DNA of 8,597 bases from Spirochaetaceae bacterium (GCA_003141795.1 PLNO01000138.1:1-8597); one strand, 5' to 3'. Numbered from the stretch's first letter, positions 1 to 6,931 are shown. Numbers and translations: made by a program. Notes: generated by a model not told the origin, from the letters alone.

Positions 1-10
1 GGAGGACGCA

Positions 11-928
11 ATGCGTGCAACGACATTCACGATGGTCGGTCCTGACGGGGTGAGCGTGTTCGTGCGTGGGTGGTTCCCCGACTCCGCCCCCAAAGCCGTT
101 GTCCAGATCTCCCACGGCATGCAGGAGCACGGGGGTCGCTACGAGCGGCTTGCCGAGCATCTGACAAAGGCGGGGTATGCGGTCTATGCGAACGACCAGC
201 TCGGCCATGGCCGCACGGCGCTGGCGGCGGACATGCAGGGTCGGCTGGGGCCCGGCGGGTGGAACGCCGCAGTCGGAGTGGTCAAGCAGCTGACCGATCG
301 GATCAAGCAGGATTCCCCGGGGAAGCCGGTGTTCCTCCTGGGTCATTCGTGGGGCTCCTTCCTCGCGCAGAACTACATGGGAAGGTGGGGCTCGGAGCTC
401 AAGGGTGTTCTCTTGAGCGGATCGCACGGCCTGGATCCACTGGTCGGGATAGGCGTTGCCATCGGCGGCCTGGACGTGGCGCTGCGCGGCCCCACTGCCT
501 CGGGCGGTATCATGGCGAAGCTCGCCGTCGGAGGGCTCAACAAAGCGTTCATGCCCGCCAAAACACCGTTCGACTGGCTGAGCAGGGACGAGGCAAGCGT
601 GCAGAAGTACGCCGCGGATCCCTTCTGTGGGCAGCCCTTCCCCAACGGGTTCTTCACCGAGCTTTCGCGCCTGCTCCAGAACACCTGGGATGCCCGCAAC
701 GAGAGCCGCATCCCGAATGACCTCCCCATCCTTATTTTTTCGGGGACCATGGACCCGGTGAGCAAGTTCGGAAAAACGGTGAAGGCGCTGGCGGAGAGGT
801 ACAAGGCCCGCGGGATCGCCGACGTCACGCTGAAGCTGTACGAGGGGGGCCGTCACGAATCGCTGAACGAGACGAACCGGGACGAGGTGATGAAGGACGT
901 GCAGGCCTGGCTCGACAAACACCTGTGA
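11..928 (+). CDS. Alpha/beta hydrolase, serine aminopeptidase S33 / monoacylglycerol lipase-like
   Basis: This 305-aa protein is a probable cytoplasmic serine hydrolase acting on a carboxyl ester such as a monoacylglycerol or lysophospholipid. The substrate is a family-level inference. Visible motifs, in order: an oxyanion-hole HG at 35-36 followed by EHGGRY (39-44), NDQLGHG (61-67) typical of this lipase group, and the nucleophile elbow GHSWGS with Ser113. A variable cap region spans about 140-220. The likely acid is Asp248 in GTMDPV and the likely base His282 in GGRHESLNE. The full triad is present and the length is normal for the family, so the enzyme looks intact. There is no signal peptide. 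The start follows GGAGGA at 1-6 with good spacing. A GNAT gene begins 15 nt downstream, so the two are probably co-transcribed. Nothing links it functionally to the methyltransferase genes. Confidence 0.9.
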   Translation: MRATTFTMVGPDGVSVFVRGWFPDSAPKAVVQISHGMQEHGGRYERLAEHLTKAGYAVYANDQLGHGRTALAADMQGRLGPGGWNAAVGVVKQLTDRIKQDSPGKPVFLLGHSWGSFLAQNYMGRWGSELKGVLLSGSHGLDPLVGIGVAIGGLDVALRGPTASGGIMAKLAVGGLNKAFMPAKTPFDWLSRDEASVQKYAADPFCGQPFPNGFFTELSRLLQNTWDARNESRIPNDLPILIFSGTMDPVSKFGKTVKALAERYKARGIADVTLKLYEGGRHESLNETNRDEVMKDVQAWLDKHL

Positions 929-943
929 GGAGGGCGCCGACCG

Positions 944-1381
944 ATGAGCGCTTCTGATCCCCGTCTGGACGGGTTCAGGATCACGACGAAGAGAGAAGAG
1001 ATCGACCAGGAGGCCGTGTACAGGTACCTCTCGGAGACCTCCTACTGGGCGCAGGGACGGGCACGGGAGGTCGTCGCGGCGTCGATGGAAGGCTCGCTGT
1101 GCTTCGGCGTTATCGACCGCGCGGGTGCCACCGTGGGCTTCGCGCGGGTCGTGACGGATCGCGCAACCTTCGGGTGGGTGTGCGACCTCTTCATCGTCGA
1201 TGCGTGCCAGGGCAGGGGGCTGGGCACGTGGCTCGTGGAATCGATCGTCTCAGATCCGGTGCTCGAGCGGGTGAAGCGCCTTATGCTTGCAACCAGGGAC
1301 GCTCACGAGCTGTACAGAAGGCACGGCGGATTCTCGTCGGTCGAGCCTTCCCAGAGGTGGATGGAACGGGTTCTCCCGTAA
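944..1381 (+). CDS. GNAT-family N-acetyltransferase
   Basis: This 145-aa single-domain protein should transfer an acetyl group from acetyl-CoA to an amine on an unknown acceptor. The acetyl-CoA pyrophosphate loop is clear: the beta-4 strand CDLFIVD (80-86) runs into QGRGLG (89-94), matching the family Q/R-x-x-G-x-G/A pattern. The end also fits, with the LATRDAHELYRRHGGF-type segment (about 115-130) placing the usual C-terminal Tyr at 124, followed by a short basic tail. The size is typical of small stand-alone GNATs. Translation starts at ATG 944 behind GGAGGG (929-934), directly after the hydrolase stop, so the two genes form a probable operon. The 204-nt gap downstream separates it from the methyltransferase cluster. 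Confidence 0.9.
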   Translation: MSASDPRLDGFRITTKREEIDQEAVYRYLSETSYWAQGRAREVVAASMEGSLCFGVIDRAGATVGFARVVTDRATFGWVCDLFIVDACQGRGLGTWLVESIVSDPVLERVKRLMLATRDAHELYRRHGGFSSVEPSQRWMERVLP

Positions 1382-1393
1382 AGCGCTGGGAAG

Positions 1394-1414
1394 GGTTCCT
1401 GCCACCAGGAAACC
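1394..1414 (+). terminator. Weak hairpin after the GNAT gene, possible terminator
   Basis: GGTTCCTG (1394-1401) can pair with CAGGAAACC (1406-1414) across a CCAC loop, with one bulged A. It lies 13 nt past the GNAT stop, where a terminator would be expected. No T-run follows, so intrinsic termination is doubtful. It may be only an mRNA 3'-end structure. Confidence 0.25.
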
Positions 1415-1485
1415 ACCGATATTTATCCGGCACATCCCCAGTAGCAGACAGTCCAGAAAGCTTTTCGAGGTATTTTGCGACTTTG

Positions 1486-1529
1486 TGATAATTTTTTTTG
1501 TTGACGGCACAGTTTTTCCGGGATAGTGT
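1486..1529 (+). promoter_or_regulatory. Candidate promoter for the methyl-transfer operon
   Basis: An AT-rich tract containing eight consecutive T (about 1486-1499) stands out from its GC-rich surroundings and resembles an UP element. It abuts TTGACG (1501-1506), a five-of-six match to a sigma-70 -35 box. The -10 is less certain: GATAGT (1522-1527) has a short 15-nt spacer, and TAGTGT (1524-1529) has 17 nt but a poorer match. An alternative is a sigma-54-like element, CGGCAC-N5-TTCC (1505-1519), against the consensus TGGCAC-N5-TTGC; it lacks the near-invariant G of the -12 GC. Transcription would begin about 50 nt upstream of the corrinoid-protein gene. Confidence 0.45.
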
Positions 1530-1533
1530 GCCG
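1505..1533. promoter_or_regulatory. Perfect 7-bp inverted repeat, operator-like
   Basis: CGGCACA (1505-1511) and TGTGCCG (1527-1533) are perfect inverse complements separated by 15 nt. Their centres are 22 bp apart, about two helical turns, which suits a dimeric regulator. The arms sit on the 3' edge of the -35 and across the candidate -10/start region. A further CGGCACA, in the left-arm orientation, lies at 1428-1434. No regulator gene is present in the window. An mRNA hairpin is a less likely alternative, since the loop would be long and part of the repeat probably precedes the transcription start. Confidence 0.45.
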
Positions 1534-1585
1534 GAGTAATCATCCACATCGGTATATCCCTGCACCAGATGGAGGTGGCATCGCC

Positions 1586-2209
1586 ATGAGAGACCAACTT
1601 GTGAAAGCGGTTTCAGATATGCAGGAGGAAGAGGCGATCAGGCTCGTGAAGGCCATGATCGACTCCGGCACTGATCCGCAGATCATCCTCGACGCCAGCA
1701 GAGAAGCAATGGCCATCGTCGGCACCCGCTACGAGCACAAGGAATACTTTCTTCCGGAATTGATCATCGCGGGCGACCTTTTGAAGGAGATCGCCGGCCT
1801 TGTGAAGCCTCTGCTCAAGGCGAAGGCCGGGGGCACTGCCAAGGGCCGCGTTTTGCTCGGCACGGTTGCCGGAGACATCCACGACATCGGCAAGGACGTC
1901 GTCAGCTTCATGCTGGACGTCAACAACTTCGAGGTCACCGATCTCGGAGTCGATGTCGCGGCTGAGGTGTTCGTGCAGAAGATCAGGGAGGTCAAACCGC
2001 AGGTCGTCGGGATGAGCGGATTCCTCACCATGGCCTTCGACCAGATGAAGCTGACCATCGCCGCCATCAAGGACGCGGGCTTGCGCGACACGGTGAAGAT
2101 CATGATCGGCGGGGCCATCATGGACGCGAACGTGGCGCAGTACGTCGGCGCCGATGCCTATGGTTCCGATGCAAACGCGGCCGTCAAGCTCGCCAAGGGC
2201 TGGATCTAG
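1586..2209 (+). CDS. Corrinoid protein of a methyltransferase system (cobalamin-binding methyl carrier)
   Basis: This 207-aa protein is the methyl shuttle of the cluster. Its bound corrinoid accepts a methyl group from the substrate-side methyltransferase and donates it to the tetrahydrofolate-side enzyme. Residues about 1-85 form the helical cap domain, with YFLPELIIAGD at 54-64. The Rossmann-like B12 domain follows: the base-off/His-on signature DIHDIG is at 97-102 with the lower axial ligand His99, then SGFLT at 144-148 (the usual SxL position reads S-G-F) and IGGA at 174-177. Length and domain order match the MtaC/MtbC/MttC group and acetogen O-demethylase corrinoid proteins. ATG 1586 is chosen because GGAGGT (1571-1576) precedes it; the same frame is open further upstream to 1526, but those codons do not resemble the family. 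It is the first gene of the operon and lies 25 nt before the methyltransferase gene. Confidence 0.95.
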   Translation: MRDQLVKAVSDMQEEEAIRLVKAMIDSGTDPQIILDASREAMAIVGTRYEHKEYFLPELIIAGDLLKEIAGLVKPLLKAKAGGTAKGRVLLGTVAGDIHDIGKDVVSFMLDVNNFEVTDLGVDVAAEVFVQKIREVKPQVVGMSGFLTMAFDQMKLTIAAIKDAGLRDTVKIMIGGAIMDANVAQYVGADAYGSDANAAVKLAKGWI

Positions 2210-2234
2210 AGCTTCGCGGAGGAGGACAAAGAGC

Positions 2235-3476
2235 ATGCCTGAAAAAACACCCCAGGAAATGTACGACGCGCGGATCAAGCGGATCAAAGACACGGTCGCG
2301 CTGCGCGCTGCCGATCGCGTTCCCGTGTTCGGGCCCTACCAGAAGTATCCGTACTCTTTTGCCGGGCTGAGCTTCAAGGAGGCGATGAACGACTATCCCA
2401 AGGCGCGCGCCGCCTGCCACAAGTTTCTCGACTACTTCCAGCCCGACATCGACTTCGGCCCCATCTTCGCCTACCCGGCCCCCGTCATGGAGGCAATCGG
2501 CTGGAAAGCGTTCAAGTGGCCCGGACACGGCGTTGGCGATAATGTGATGTACCAGTACGTTGACGGAGAGTACATGAAGGCCGAGGAGTACGACGAGTTC
2601 ATCTACGACCCGTCGGACTTCATGCTCCGTAAATGGGCGCCCCGGCAGTTCACCGCGTACGAAGGCTTTTCCCAGATGGTGCCCTGGCGCAGGTTCATGT
2701 GGACGGGGTGGATGAACTCCGGGTTCTTCGCCTCTCCCGAGATGCGCAAGTCCATGGAGCTCGCCATCAGGGGAGGCGAGCTCATGAACGAGTGGTGGGG
2801 CTCGCAGGTGCAGTACTGGGACGAGATCAAGGCGAAGGGATACCCGCTGGCGTTTGCCGGCTGGGACTGGCCTCCGTTCGACATCCTCGGCGACACGCTG
2901 CGTGGAACTCACCAGATCCTCGCCGACATGCGCCGCAGGCCGGAAAAGCTGCACGACGCCCTGGACGTGGCCACGAAGATCTTCATCGAATACGGGGAGG
3001 GCGGGGCGGGGGCACCGTTGCCGTTCGTGTGGATATGGGTCCATAAATCGACGCGCGAGTTCATGTCCGACGCACAGTTCAAGGAGTTCTACTGGCCGTA
3101 CCTCCGCAAGGGGATCATGGCCCTGATCGAAAAAGGGGTCACGCCGGTGGTGTACTGGGAGGCGGATTTCGAGAGCCGTCTGGAGCACATCGTCGACGTT
3201 CCCAAGGGAAAGGTGGTGTACCACCTGTCCACGACGAATACGGAGAAGGCCATGGACGTGCTTGGCGGCACCGTCTGCCTCATGGGCAGTGTGCCGAACA
3301 TCCAGCTCCTCTCCGGGACCCCGGATGACGTGCGTGCAACGTGCAAGAAGCTCATCGACACGCTGGGCAAGAAGGGCGGCTTCATCATGGACTCCGCGCT
3401 CATGCTGGACGAGGCCAAGCCGGAGAACCTGAAGGCCATGATCGACTACACGAAGGAATACGGGGTCTATCGGTAG
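2235..3476 (+). CDS. URO-D-family corrinoid methyltransferase, probable substrate-side enzyme (MT I)
   Basis: This 413-aa protein belongs to the uroporphyrinogen-decarboxylase superfamily (TIM barrel), which includes MtaA/MtbA/CmuA-type cobalamin methyltransferases. The C-terminal pattern is characteristic: VVYHLSTTNTEKA (328-340), GTVCLMGSVP (345-354), then LLSGTPDDV (358-366) and the KPENLKAMI tail. Position next to the corrinoid gene, not haem genes, points to methyl transfer. Because a separate folate-side enzyme lies downstream, this one probably removes the methyl from the external donor. The classical zinc motif HxCG is absent: the equivalent strand reads VVYWEAD (305-311). Glu309, His330 and Cys348 are candidate alternative ligands, which is an inference from alignment by eye. 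Aromatic residues are unusually abundant, with Trp-rich segments near 150-160, 187-195 and 210-212. Start ATG 2235 has a strong GGAGGAGGA (2218-2226). The methyl donor cannot be read from sequence. Confidence 0.9.
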   Translation: MPEKTPQEMYDARIKRIKDTVALRAADRVPVFGPYQKYPYSFAGLSFKEAMNDYPKARAACHKFLDYFQPDIDFGPIFAYPAPVMEAIGWKAFKWPGHGVGDNVMYQYVDGEYMKAEEYDEFIYDPSDFMLRKWAPRQFTAYEGFSQMVPWRRFMWTGWMNSGFFASPEMRKSMELAIRGGELMNEWWGSQVQYWDEIKAKGYPLAFAGWDWPPFDILGDTLRGTHQILADMRRRPEKLHDALDVATKIFIEYGEGGAGAPLPFVWIWVHKSTREFMSDAQFKEFYWPYLRKGIMALIEKGVTPVVYWEADFESRLEHIVDVPKGKVVYHLSTTNTEKAMDVLGGTVCLMGSVPNIQLLSGTPDDVRATCKKLIDTLGKKGGFIMDSALMLDEAKPENLKAMIDYTKEYGVYR

Positions 3477-3507
3477 GCTGCGGCCCGATGCACCGTTGAC
3501 GGATCCC

Positions 3508-5334
3508 ATGAGCACCGTTCGTTTCGAGCCGTGGGGGAGGGAAGTCCGGGTCGAGCCCGGACGCACCCTCCTCGATGCTGCCCGCGAAGCTGAAATACCC
3601 ATCGGCGCGCTGTGCGGAGGGCGGGGGACGTGCGGCAAATGCGTCGTGCGGATCGTGTCCGGCCCGGTGCCGGCCGCCTCGTCCCAGGAGCGCTCGCTGC
3701 TGGGCGTGGCGGCCGTGGATGAGGGCAGGCGGCTGGCGTGTGCATTCCCCGTGAATGCGGATCTCGTGGTGGAGACCTTCCCGGTCCGCGTGCACGGGAA
3801 GAGCGAGGTGCCTCTCCTGGAGCGCGCGTTCCCTCTTTCCCCGCCGGTCCGACGATACACGCTGCGCTGCGAGCCGCCGACCCTCGATCATCCCACGGAT
3901 GACGCGGGCAGCCTGAGTGCGGCGATGGAAAAGGCCGCGGGGATCGCGGTGGAAAGCGTGGATTGGCAGGTTGCGCGCGGCCTGCCGCACACCCTCCGCT
4001 CTTCGGAGTGGAACGTGGAAGCCGCACTGCGCGGCGGAGAGCTCGTCGCCGTACGCCCGGCGTCGTCCCGGGGAGCGCCGCTGGGAGCCGCGGTGGATCT
4101 GGGCACGACCAACATCGCGCTCTATCTCCACCGGTTGGACACGGGAAGCCTGGAGACGGTGTGCGGCGCGCCGGATCCGCTATCCCCGTATGGAGCCGAC
4201 ATCATCACGCGGCTGATGTACGGCCTCGCGGTGGAGGGCAACGGCCAGAAGATGCAGCGCGTCCTCGTAAAGGCGCTGAATCTCCTGACCGAACGGGCAA
4301 CGGAGGAGCTGGGCTGTACACCCGGGGACATCGACGAGATGGTGGTGGTGGGCAACAGCGGCATGCATCACCTATTCCTCGATTTGCCGGGTCGGCAGCT
4401 CATCATGGCGCCCTTCGTTCCCGCGCTGCGCGGAGCGCTCGCCGTCAAGGCACGGGAGCTGGGAATCGGCATTGCCACGGGCGGCTACGTCCACATGCCT
4501 GCACTCGTCGGAGGCTTCGTCGGCTCCGACCTTCTGGCCGTGGCGCTTTCAGCGCGCCTGGATCGGAAGCCCGGTGTCCGTCTGGCGGTGGACATCGGGA
4601 CGAATACCGAGCTCCTTCTGTCGGTGAACGGTCGGATGAGCGCGTGCTCCACGGCGAGCGGTCCCGCCCTCGAGGGTGCGGCGCTCCGCTACGGAATGCT
4701 TGCAGGTCCCGGCGCGATAGACCGCGTGAGCATCACGGCGCCCGGGGCGCCCCTGTCCGTTCACGTCATGGGAGAAGGCAAGGCAGCGGGCGTCTGCGGA
4801 TCAGGGATACTGGAGTCACTCGCCTGCATGCGCCGCCTCGGCATCGTGAACAGGTCAGGGCGGATGCAGGTGGGAATGCCCGGTGTCGTTGCGCGCCCGG
4901 ATGGGGACCATTCGTACGTTCTCGTCCCGGCAGCACAGACGACGTTCAGGGCGGATCTGACCATTTCGCAGACGGAGGTCAGGAGCCTCCAGCTCGCCAA
5001 GGGGGCGATCCGCGCGGGCATCGAAACGCTTCTGGCCGCCCATGGACTCGCGGCCGGACAGCTGGAGGAGATCGTGGTTGCAGGCACTTTCGGCAATCAC
5101 CTGCAGATCGAAAGCGCCGTGGAGATAGGGCTTTTTCCCGCGCTCCCCGCGGGACGTATCCGCCAGGTGGGCAATGCCGCTGGCGTCGGGGCGGGGATGA
5201 TGCTCCTCTCGGAAGAGGAGAGGCGTGAGTCCGACCTTCTCAGCAGATCGATCGGCTATGTGGAGCTCGGCCGGGAGGCCGGGTTCATGCGGCGGTTCGC
5301 CGAATGCCAGTGGTTTCCCGGAGAGGATGCATGA
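3508..5334 (+). CDS. Corrinoid activation protein: 2Fe-2S ferredoxin domain plus ASKHA ATPase (DUF4445)
   Basis: This protein of about 608 aa should catalyse ATP-driven reduction of inactive Co(II) corrinoid to Co(I), as do the activating enzymes of acetogen O-demethylases. The N-terminal domain is a plant-type 2Fe-2S ferredoxin with Cys36, Cys42, Cys45 and Cys78. A linker (about 90-190) leads to the ASKHA nucleotide-binding fold, with phosphate loops VDLGTTN (196-202) and VDIGTNTE (361-368), and glycine-rich motifs such as GVCGSGI and VAGTFGNH toward the C-terminus. Unlike methanogen RamA, the iron-sulfur domain is N-terminal. The start is uncertain: ATG 3508 has only a weak GGA upstream, and an in-frame TTG lies at 3496. 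Neither has a convincing ribosome site, 20-31 nt after the previous stop. The next gene overlaps by 4 nt (ATGA), implying coupling. Confidence 0.94.
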   Translation: MSTVRFEPWGREVRVEPGRTLLDAAREAEIPIGALCGGRGTCGKCVVRIVSGPVPAASSQERSLLGVAAVDEGRRLACAFPVNADLVVETFPVRVHGKSEVPLLERAFPLSPPVRRYTLRCEPPTLDHPTDDAGSLSAAMEKAAGIAVESVDWQVARGLPHTLRSSEWNVEAALRGGELVAVRPASSRGAPLGAAVDLGTTNIALYLHRLDTGSLETVCGAPDPLSPYGADIITRLMYGLAVEGNGQKMQRVLVKALNLLTERATEELGCTPGDIDEMVVVGNSGMHHLFLDLPGRQLIMAPFVPALRGALAVKARELGIGIATGGYVHMPALVGGFVGSDLLAVALSARLDRKPGVRLAVDIGTNTELLLSVNGRMSACSTASGPALEGAALRYGMLAGPGAIDRVSITAPGAPLSVHVMGEGKAAGVCGSGILESLACMRRLGIVNRSGRMQVGMPGVVARPDGDHSYVLVPAAQTTFRADLTISQTEVRSLQLAKGAIRAGIETLLAAHGLAAGQLEEIVVAGTFGNHLQIESAVEIGLFPALPAGRIRQVGNAAGVGAGMMLLSEEERRESDLLSRSIGYVELGREAGFMRRFAECQWFPGEDA

Positions 5335-6047
5335 TCATCGAGCGCGGGTGGCCGGTCGATTTCGACGAAGAGCAGATCCTCCGTAGTGAAGGGGAATCAC
5401 TCACGCGCGCGCTCGCCCGTCCCAGCGGACGCGACGCATGGCGCGGGGCGCTCGGCGACGCCAGAGGGCTCGCGCACGGCGCTGCCGCCTGGGATTTTTT
5501 TCCGATTGCCGAAATACGCCACGGTACCGTCGTGCTGCAATCCGGCGCCAGGCTCGGCGGCGGCCCGCTCGCGGCCGTTGTCGCCGGCGCAACTGATCTG
5601 GCTATCGCGGTCTGCACGATCGGGCCCGAGCTCTCAGCGCGTGCGCAGGAGCATCAGCGCGGCCACGACATGCTGCGAAGCCTTCTTCTGGACATGTTAG
5701 GCACATGGGCCGTGGACAAGGTACGCCAGGAGGTGTGCTGCCGTCTGGAGGACGATGCCGCGGCGTCCGGGCTTCGGGTGAGCACGTCGCTCTCCCCGGG
5801 CGAATCGGAATGGTCGATCCACGAGCAGTCGGTGCTCTTCTCTCTTCTCGATGCCTCACCGATCGGGGTCACCTTGAGCGCTTCGCTCATCATGACGCCG
5901 TTGAAATCTCTTTCGCTCGTCGCGGGGAGGGGTTCGGGTCCCCTCGGGGCCGAAGGGGAAAGCCACTGCGATTACTGCACGGTGAAGGACCGCTGCGCGT
6001 ACCGCGGCCGCAGGGCTTCGCATGACGGGAAAGGACGGCAGGAATGA
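5331..6047 (+). CDS. MetH activation-domain-like protein (corrinoid reactivation accessory)
   Basis: This 238-aa protein resembles stand-alone relatives of the S-adenosylmethionine-binding reactivation domain of cobalamin-dependent methionine synthase, often found beside corrinoid methyltransferases. Evidence is the AVCTIGPEL-type segment (93-101), the SLSPGESEWSIHEQ motif (153-166) corresponding to the family SPGY loop, the IGVTLSASLIMTPLKS stretch (178-193), and a C-terminal cysteine cluster, Cys213-x2-Cys216-x5-Cys222, which could bind a metal or an Fe-S centre. By eye, the Arg and Tyr of the MetH RxxPGY motif are Ser153 and Glu158 here, so SAM binding is doubtful. Its role may be structural or redox help in returning the corrinoid to Co(I). 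ATG 5331 overlaps the activator stop (ATGA) with GGAGAGGA just upstream. The next gene overlaps it in the same way. Confidence 0.82.
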   Translation: MIIERGWPVDFDEEQILRSEGESLTRALARPSGRDAWRGALGDARGLAHGAAAWDFFPIAEIRHGTVVLQSGARLGGGPLAAVVAGATDLAIAVCTIGPELSARAQEHQRGHDMLRSLLLDMLGTWAVDKVRQEVCCRLEDDAAASGLRVSTSLSPGESEWSIHEQSVLFSLLDASPIGVTLSASLIMTPLKSLSLVAGRGSGPLGAEGESHCDYCTVKDRCAYRGRRASHDGKGRQE

Positions 6048-6931
6048 CGGAAACCACCATCACCAGGAAAGACGTCACGGTCATCATCAGCGGCAACAGG
6101 CCGACGGTGGTCATCGGGGAGCGCATCAACCCCACGGGCAAGGACTGGCTGAAGCAGGCGATCCTCGCCGGCGCATGGGAAAAGATCGGAGACCTCGCGA
6201 AACAGCAGGTGGAGGCGGGGGCGAGGATCATCGACGTGAACGTGGCGATGTCGGGCGTGAACGAGGTGGAAGCCCTCCCCCGCGCGGTTGATGCCGTCCA
6301 GAAGGCCGTGAGCGTCCCGCTCTGCCTCGACTCGGGACGCGCCGACGCCCTTGCCGCGGCCCTTCCGGGGTGCGACGGCAAGATCATCATCAATTCCGTG
6401 GACGGCAACCAGGACAAGCTCGATGCGATCCTCCCGCTTGCACATCAGTACAAGGCCGCGATCATCGGCCTCACCATGGACAAATCGAGCGGGATCCCCA
6501 AGACGGTGGAGAAGCGAATGGAGATCGCGCGGCGGATCAAGGAGGCCGTCCTTGCCGCCGGCATCGGTCCGGAGGACCTCATCATCGACTGCCTCACCCT
6601 TGCGGTGAGCGCCGATCAGAGCATGGGTGTGGTCGCCCTGGAGACGATGCGCAGGATCTCCCACGAGCTCGAGTGCAACGTCAACATGGGCGTGAGCAAC
6701 ATCTCCTTCGGCCTTCCCGAGCGACCCCTTCTCAACGGGACGTTCATTGCGATGGCCTGCGCCGCCGGGCTCACCTGCGCGATCGTCAATCCGGACTCCA
6801 CACAGGTCGTACGCTCGCTGCTCGCCGCCGACGTGCTCCTGGGCCGGGACAGGCGCGCCCTGGGCTTCCTGCGGGACTACAGGGCACGTCTCGCGAAGAA
6901 GACGGAGGCTTTCGCCGGAGGCGACGCGTGA
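6044..6931 (+). CDS. Methyltetrahydrofolate:corrinoid methyltransferase, pterin-binding (MT II)
   Basis: This 295-aa TIM-barrel protein of the DHPS/pterin-binding family (relatives: AcsE, MtgA, the folate domain of MetH) should exchange a methyl between the corrinoid protein and tetrahydrofolate. In this operon it most likely makes methyl-tetrahydrofolate, feeding the Wood-Ljungdahl or folate pathway. Pterin-pocket motifs: IGERINPTGK (24-33), ARIIDVNV (60-67), CLDSG with Asp96, INSVDG (116-121), LTMD with Asp146, LIIDCL with Asp182, and GVSNISFGLPERPLLN (216-231), whose Asn219 matches the catalytic Asn of the GLSN motif in AcsE. The protein is full length, with an alanine/lysine-rich C-terminal helix. 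ATG 6044 overlaps the upstream stop (ATGA), with AAGGA at 6031-6035. Its stop overlaps the permease GTG start (GTGA at 6928-6931). Confidence 0.93.
   Translation: MTETTITRKDVTVIISGNRPTVVIGERINPTGKDWLKQAILAGAWEKIGDLAKQQVEAGARIIDVNVAMSGVNEVEALPRAVDAVQKAVSVPLCLDSGRADALAAALPGCDGKIIINSVDGNQDKLDAILPLAHQYKAAIIGLTMDKSSGIPKTVEKRMEIARRIKEAVLAAGIGPEDLIIDCLTLAVSADQSMGVVALETMRRISHELECNVNMGVSNISFGLPERPLLNGTFIAMACAAGLTCAIVNPDSTQVVRSLLAADVLLGRDRRALGFLRDYRARLAKKTEAFAGGDA

Noticed and set aside
1382..1585. Cobalamin riboswitch upstream of the corrinoid-protein gene
   Set aside because: The probable leader is only about 50 nt, too short for the aptamer, and no B12-box-like sequence was seen.
1526..1585. N-terminal extension of the corrinoid protein from an upstream GTG at 1526
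   Set aside because: The 20 extra codons do not resemble the family, overlap the candidate promoter, and ATG 1586 has a proper ribosome site.
1250..1597. Small minus-strand open frames across the intergenic region
   Set aside because: No ribosome site or recognisable product was seen, and they overlap the GNAT gene and promoter.
2235..3476. Haem-pathway uroporphyrinogen decarboxylase
   Set aside because: The sequence departs from HemE motifs, and the gene sits between a corrinoid protein and a corrinoid activator, so methyl transfer is far more likely.
2184..3860. Long open frame on the minus strand (558 codons) opposite the methyltransferase and activator genes
   Set aside because: Its translation is Arg/His/Pro-rich and low in recognisable motifs, as expected for the antisense of GC-rich codons; the + strand genes have clear family motifs.
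3963..5228. 421-codon + strand frame inside the activator gene
   Set aside because: It is a shifted-frame shadow rich in Arg, Gly and His, while the activator frame carries the ferredoxin and ASKHA motifs throughout.
6370..6927. Upstream extension of the permease frame inside the MT II gene, which would suggest a fusion or longer permease
   Set aside because: The extension is Arg/His-rich shadow sequence; GTG 6928 has a ribosome site and begins the family-like membrane protein.
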